26,186 bases of DNA. Origin: 2011-GWA2-47-8b sp964361325 (GTDB lineage Bacteria; Patescibacteriota; Minisyncoccia; UBA6257; WO2-44-18). Below are positions 23,330 to 26,186 of the stretch, one piece after another (position 1 is the stretch's first letter; every line of letters begins with the position of its first letter). The notes under the pieces are model-generated. The model had not been told where the DNA came from, made no database searches, and worked only from the letters and a program-made list of their open reading frames with translations. The stretch is taken from positions 1-26,186 of the forward strand of contig CAYHZT010000007.1 in the NCBI GenBank assembly GCA_964361325.1, written 5' to 3'. The position numbers and the translations under genes are program-made.

Positions 23330-23342
23330 CTAGTAACTAGTC
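23328..23342. repeat. 15-nt perfect inverted repeat at the tRNA 3' end
   Basis: GACTAGT and ACTAGTC flank a central A. The repeat begins on the last base pair of the tRNA and is followed by ATTTTAATT. It may be a termination or processing signal; the arms are too close for a stable hairpin with a normal loop. Confidence 0.6.
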
Positions 23343-23382
23343 ATTTTAATTGTTAATCTATTTAGCGTCCTTTGAAATTTAT

Positions 23383-23390
23383 AAAGGAGG
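23383..23390 (+). promoter_or_regulatory. Strong Shine-Dalgarno site that fixes the serA start
   Basis: AAAGGAGG ends 7 nt before ATG 23398. The longer frame starting at TTG 23350 would place this site inside the coding sequence and adds non-conserved residues, so ATG 23398 is preferred. Confidence 0.8.
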
Positions 23391-23397
23391 CGGCGAG

Positions 23398-24576
23398 ATG
23401 AAATTGCTGATCTACGATGATATTCACGAACTGACTATATTGCATAGCATTAGCGATCTTGAATTGGAGTATGCGGCGTTGGACGGCAATCCTGATGTCA
23501 TTTTTGTTCGCTCGAAAGATTTGAAAAAATTGAATCTTCCGCGGTCTTTAGTCGCGATCGGGCGCGCCGGTTCCGGCGTTGATAATATTCCGATTGATTG
23601 GTGCAATCAAAACGGTGTTGCGGTTTTCAACGCGCCGGGCGAGAACGCCAATGCCGTTAAAGAGCTGGTGTTGGCCGCTTTGGTTTTGGCTTCCAGACCT
23701 GCTTTTCAGGCGGCTAGCGCGTTAATCAAAAATCCGGGAAAGCCCGAGGAGCTTAAAAAACAGTACAAGGGCGTGGAATTGGCCGGCGCCAGTATACGAG
23801 TGATCGGCATGGGCGCTATCGGATCCCGAGTTGCTAAGACGTGCGTAAGTCTTGGAATGAAAGTTTTTGCCTATGATCCTTATTTAAAGTCTTTTGATAC
23901 TTTAGGCGGGGCGATTACGGTACTCCCTGATATTCAGGCATTGCGCGCGCAATGGACAAGATACATTACATTACATTGTTCCTTGACTGATACTAATCGG
24001 GAGATGATTGACGGCAAGTTTTTCGCGGCAGGAGTAAAGATAATCAATTTTGCCCGGGCCGAATTAATCAACGAACCGCAGTTGCTCGAGGAGCTGATAA
24101 CCGGACGAGTCAGCGCTTATATTTCTGACTTTGTTCCAAAGAAAGTTCCAATCGAGGAATTTTTCAAGACCGGCAATGCCATATTTTTACCTCATCTCGG
24201 TGCTTCAACTCATGAGTCCGAGACCAGAGCAACGGAAAAGGTCGGCGCGAGAGTAGATGACTTTTTTTATCAAGGCATTTGCCGGGGTTCGGTAAATTTG
24301 CCGGATATGCCTTCGGAAAAAGCCGAGCCTGGCCGAGTTCGTTTGTTGGTGAGTAATCAGGATAAGCCTGGTATTATTGAGCGGGTGACTAAGGCAATCA
24401 GCGCGGCGGGATTAAACATCGGTTCTATGACTAATCGCAGCCGCAAAGATTCGGGCCTTGCATTGAATTATATTGATGTTGATCTGGAGAGTCCCGACGG
24501 CCGTTTGCAGGCGGTCTGTGATATTATTAACGCGATTGATGGCGTGACAAGAGCGAGAGTCATTGGAAATTCTTAA
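23398..24576 (+). CDS. serA: D-3-phosphoglycerate dehydrogenase-like protein with ACT domain
   Basis: This 392-residue protein has the layout of serine-pathway phosphoglycerate dehydrogenases: a 2-hydroxyacid dehydrogenase core, NAD site GMGAIG (137-142), catalytic Arg220 in INFARAELIN, His266 in PHLGAST, and a C-terminal ACT domain (~314-392, VRLLVSNQDKPGIIERVTKA), usually a serine sensor. The common DVFxxEP segment carrying the catalytic Glu is replaced by SDFVPKKVP (243-251). A related change (TDFP) is known in a subgroup of bacterial SerA proteins, so activity is still likely. No other serine-pathway genes are seen nearby. It ends at a strong terminator. A related 2-hydroxyacid dehydrogenase with another function cannot be excluded. 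Confidence 0.85.
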   Translation: MKLLIYDDIHELTILHSISDLELEYAALDGNPDVIFVRSKDLKKLNLPRSLVAIGRAGSGVDNIPIDWCNQNGVAVFNAPGENANAVKELVLAALVLASRPAFQAASALIKNPGKPEELKKQYKGVELAGASIRVIGMGAIGSRVAKTCVSLGMKVFAYDPYLKSFDTLGGAITVLPDIQALRAQWTRYITLHCSLTDTNREMIDGKFFAAGVKIINFARAELINEPQLLEELITGRVSAYISDFVPKKVPIEEFFKTGNAIFLPHLGASTHESETRATEKVGARVDDFFYQGICRGSVNLPDMPSEKAEPGRVRLLVSNQDKPGIIERVTKAISAAGLNIGSMTNRSRKDSGLALNYIDVDLESPDGRLQAVCDIINAIDGVTRARVIGNS

Positions 24577-24601
24577 CCCCCGATACATATCGGGGTTTTT
24601 T
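24576..24601 (+). terminator. Rho-independent terminator after the serA-like gene
   Basis: CCCCGAT (24578-24584) pairs with ATCGGGG (24589-24595), followed by six T. The stem starts directly after the stop codon. Confidence 0.9.
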
Positions 24602-24690
24602 ATTACGCCTAGCGAGGAGCGAAATGAGAATAGACTCTCATTTCGTCCGAGCGACGGCGGAACAAAGGGTTTAGCGCCCTTTATTACGCC
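24599..24690. repeat. Hairpin-associated intergenic repeat block
   Basis: TTTATTACGCC occurs twice (24599-24609 and 24680-24690, 81 nt apart). Each copy is followed by an AGCG/GAG-like sequence and each directly follows a hairpin. Between them lie a perfect 10-bp hairpin (CGAAATGAGA 24620-24629 with TCTCATTTCG 24636-24645) and a 6-bp one (AAAGGG 24664-24669 with CCCTTT 24677-24682). No coding sequence is seen in the block. It looks like a small dispersed repeat, or the remains of repeated terminator-like units. Confidence 0.6.
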
Positions 24691-24723
24691 GAGCGGAGAT
24701 AACTAAATCTTTAAAAGATGAGT

Positions 24724-24729
24724 TATAAT
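24724..24729 (+). promoter_or_regulatory. Consensus -10 box 6 nt before the epimerase start
   Basis: A perfect TATAAT ends 6 nt before ATG 24736, exactly as at 4660-4665. It makes the upstream in-frame ATG at 24718 an unlikely start, since that codon precedes the expected transcription start. Confidence 0.62.
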
Positions 24730-24735
24730 TCTTGT

Positions 24736-25629
24736 ATGAAATATCTTGTAGTCGGCGGCGCCGGGTTCATTGGCTCTAATCTGGTTGACGCATTGGTCGC
24801 CGAAAAACACGAAGTCACCGTTTTAGATAATCTTTCCACCGGCTCGCGTGATAATTTGAATCTTAAGGCGATTTTCATAGAGGCTGACATCACCGATTTG
24901 GAAAAAATCCGGCCGGCTTTTAAAAACATTGACGGCGTTTTTCATCTTGCCGCGATTCCGCGAGTCCCTTTTTCTATAGAGCATCCGATTGAAACTCATA
25001 ACGCCAACGTTAATGGCACTTTGAATGTTTTGGTTGCCTCCAGGGATGCCGGAGTCAAACGGTTTATTTATTCAGCCTCTTCTTCCGCGTACGGGGATGC
25101 CCAAATTATGCCTCTGCATGAGGATTTAATGCCGCGGCCTATCAGTCCGTACGGTTTGCAGAAATACATCGGCGAACAATATTGTTATATTTTTTCTTTG
25201 CTCTATGGTTTAGAAATCGTATCTTTGCGCTACTTCAATGTTTATGGCCGGCGCATGGCCAGTAATGGCTCGTATTTAAGCGTTATTAAAACTTTTTTAC
25301 AGCACAAATCGGCGGGAAAACCATTGCCCATCACCGGCGATGGCAAGCAGACTCGGGCTTTTACTCACGTGAATGATGTAGTTCGAGGAAATTTATTGGC
25401 GATGGAAAGTGGGAAGGTTGGCAAAGGGGAGGTTATCAATGTCGGTTCGCCGAAAAATTACAGCATCAATTACATTGCCGACCTTGTCGGCGGTCCCAAG
25501 CAATATATCGCTCCTCGCATTGAGCCAAAAGACAGTATGGCTGATATTACCAAAGCGAAAAACCTGCTTGGTTGGGAGCCAAGAATAGAGTTGGAACAAG
25601 GAATAAAAGAACTCTTGCAATTAACCTAA
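24736..25629 (+). CDS. NAD-dependent NDP-sugar epimerase/dehydratase (extended SDR)
   Basis: This 297-residue protein is of the GalE/WbpP-like extended SDR family. VVGGAGFIGSNL near residue 5 binds NAD and VLDNLSTGSRDNL is the adenosine-specificity loop. HLAAIP, SASSSAYGD and SPYGLQK give the Ser-Tyr-Lys catalytic set. LRYFNVYGRR and GDGKQTRAFTHVNDVVRGN form the sugar-nucleotide site. The likely reaction is 4-epimerisation of UDP-Glc or UDP-GlcNAc, or a related conversion. ATG 24736 is preferred over 24718 because the Rossmann strand begins at once after it and a consensus -10 box lies just upstream. It stands alone after a terminator and repeat block and would supply the glycan genes. Confidence 0.88.
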   Translation: MKYLVVGGAGFIGSNLVDALVAEKHEVTVLDNLSTGSRDNLNLKAIFIEADITDLEKIRPAFKNIDGVFHLAAIPRVPFSIEHPIETHNANVNGTLNVLVASRDAGVKRFIYSASSSAYGDAQIMPLHEDLMPRPISPYGLQKYIGEQYCYIFSLLYGLEIVSLRYFNVYGRRMASNGSYLSVIKTFLQHKSAGKPLPITGDGKQTRAFTHVNDVVRGNLLAMESGKVGKGEVINVGSPKNYSINYIADLVGGPKQYIAPRIEPKDSMADITKAKNLLGWEPRIELEQGIKELLQLT

Positions 25630-25668
25630 TTTAAGACTAAGCTCTGGTTGTTCTTTGAGAGGTGAATA

Positions 25669-26186
25669 ATGATTTGGACAGCGGTGGTGATTACTTCACT
25701 AGTGCCTTTAGGATTGGTTTATGTCTTCGCTGGGGAAAAGGCGAGAAATAAGGCGAGCGAATGGTTGGCCAAGGATTGGGCGCGCCTTCTCTTGATTTAT
25801 GTTCTTATTCTACTCACTTATAGCCACTTCGCGGTAGTTTCTAACCAATGGAACTCACGCACCTTCTTAAGTATTGTGGGTTATTTTGGGATCCCAACCA
25901 TCGCTTTTATACTTTTACGTCGTGAGGACATTCAGAAAGCTTCTCCGAGAGTTTTCTACTTTTTTCTCGCGTTTTTTGTTTTGATGCTTTGGATTCCAAT
26001 GGAGCTCAAATGGGTGGATCGCAAATGGGTTGAATTGCCGATCGGAGAAAAAAAGTACAGTTTGCCGAGCGGTATGTACTTCGCGATTCTCTATGGAATG
26101 ATGATTTTCACCGGCTGGTTCAGAATTGATCTTAATTGCCATTGGCGTTTACGGTTCAGGGATTTTCTTTGGGCAGTCGGGATGCT
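25669..26186 (+). CDS. Membrane protein, cut by the right edge of the window
   Basis: An open frame from ATG 25669 runs off the window with no stop (172 complete codons seen). GAGAGG at 25657-25662 is a fair ribosome site, 6 nt before the ATG. The visible part has about five hydrophobic helices: an N-terminal one (TAVVITSLVPLGLVYVFA), one at ~45-60, one at ~75-90, one at ~100-115 and one near 145. These are linked by basic loops, including a WVDRKWVELPIGEKK segment. The layout faintly resembles the N-terminal half of CPBP (CAAX-type) intramembrane proteases, but the deciding Glu-Glu motif would lie beyond the window. Function is therefore unassigned. It starts 39 nt after the epimerase stop. 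Confidence 0.72.
   Translation, partial: MIWTAVVITSLVPLGLVYVFAGEKARNKASEWLAKDWARLLLIYVLILLTYSHFAVVSNQWNSRTFLSIVGYFGIPTIAFILLRREDIQKASPRVFYFFLAFFVLMLWIPMELKWVDRKWVELPIGEKKYSLPSGMYFAILYGMMIFTGWFRIDLNCHWRLRFRDFLWAVGM

Overview
The window is a stretch of bacterial chromosome dominated by cell-surface carbohydrate genes. I infer a member of the Candidate Phyla Radiation (Patescibacteria, Parcubacteria-like). The evidence is moderate AT-richness, very tight gene packing, little use of Shine-Dalgarno sites, several leaderless-type promoters, a secreted protein with Thr-Ser-rich fibre-like sequence of the kind common in that group, and a tRNA gene without encoded CCA. TGA is used as a normal stop (at 3656-3658, 7259-7261 and 15788-15790), which argues against the UGA-recoding lineages (Gracilibacteria, Absconditabacteria). 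There is no rRNA gene in the window, so placement remains inference.

Layout. 1-1281: a GT-B-like glycan protein that appears to be broken by an in-frame TAA at 79-81. 1346-3658: a radical SAM/SPASM protein and a Gfo/Idh/MocA oxidoreductase, both with strong Shine-Dalgarno sites, ending in a hairpin terminator that contains the stop codon. 3712-4638: polysaccharide deacetylase. 4672-10414: a tight operon with a NeuC-type hydrolysing epimerase, a GT-B-like protein, a NeuA-type CMP-nonulosonate synthetase, a methyltransferase, a 2-hydroxyacid dehydrogenase and an EamA-type transporter. 10523-11421 (minus): an ECF sigma factor translationally coupled to a small two-helix membrane protein. 11518-12639: NeuB-type nonulosonate synthase. 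12719-16488: a short UDP-sugar dehydrogenase-like protein, an O-antigen-ligase-like protein with a TPR tail, and a sugar nucleotidyltransferase. 16613-18193: two secreted or surface proteins, one with a peptidoglycan-binding domain. 18206-18414: a terminator and a GC-rich segment with nested inverted repeats, a candidate structured RNA. 18415-21022 (minus): a Wzx-like flippase and a polyprenyl-phosphate sugar transferase. 21046-23329: a DsbA-like oxidoreductase, a CCA-adding enzyme and a tRNA-Pro(CGG). 23398-24576: a SerA-like dehydrogenase. 24736-25629: an NDP-sugar epimerase. 25669-end: a partial membrane protein.

How the genes fit together. NeuC, NeuB and NeuA make and CMP-activate a nonulosonic (sialic- or legionaminic-like) acid. 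The nucleotidyltransferase, UDP-sugar dehydrogenase-like protein and epimerase would supply other sugar nucleotides. The sugar transferase starts a lipid-linked glycan, the flippase moves it across the membrane, and the O-antigen-ligase-like protein polymerises or transfers it. The deacetylase, methyltransferase and GT-B-like proteins are candidate modifiers. The ECF sigma gene lies between the neuC/neuA operon and neuB and could link envelope sensing to glycan synthesis, but the sequence alone does not prove that.

No stretch over 300 bases lacks a gene. I saw no CRISPR array, insertion sequence or prophage.
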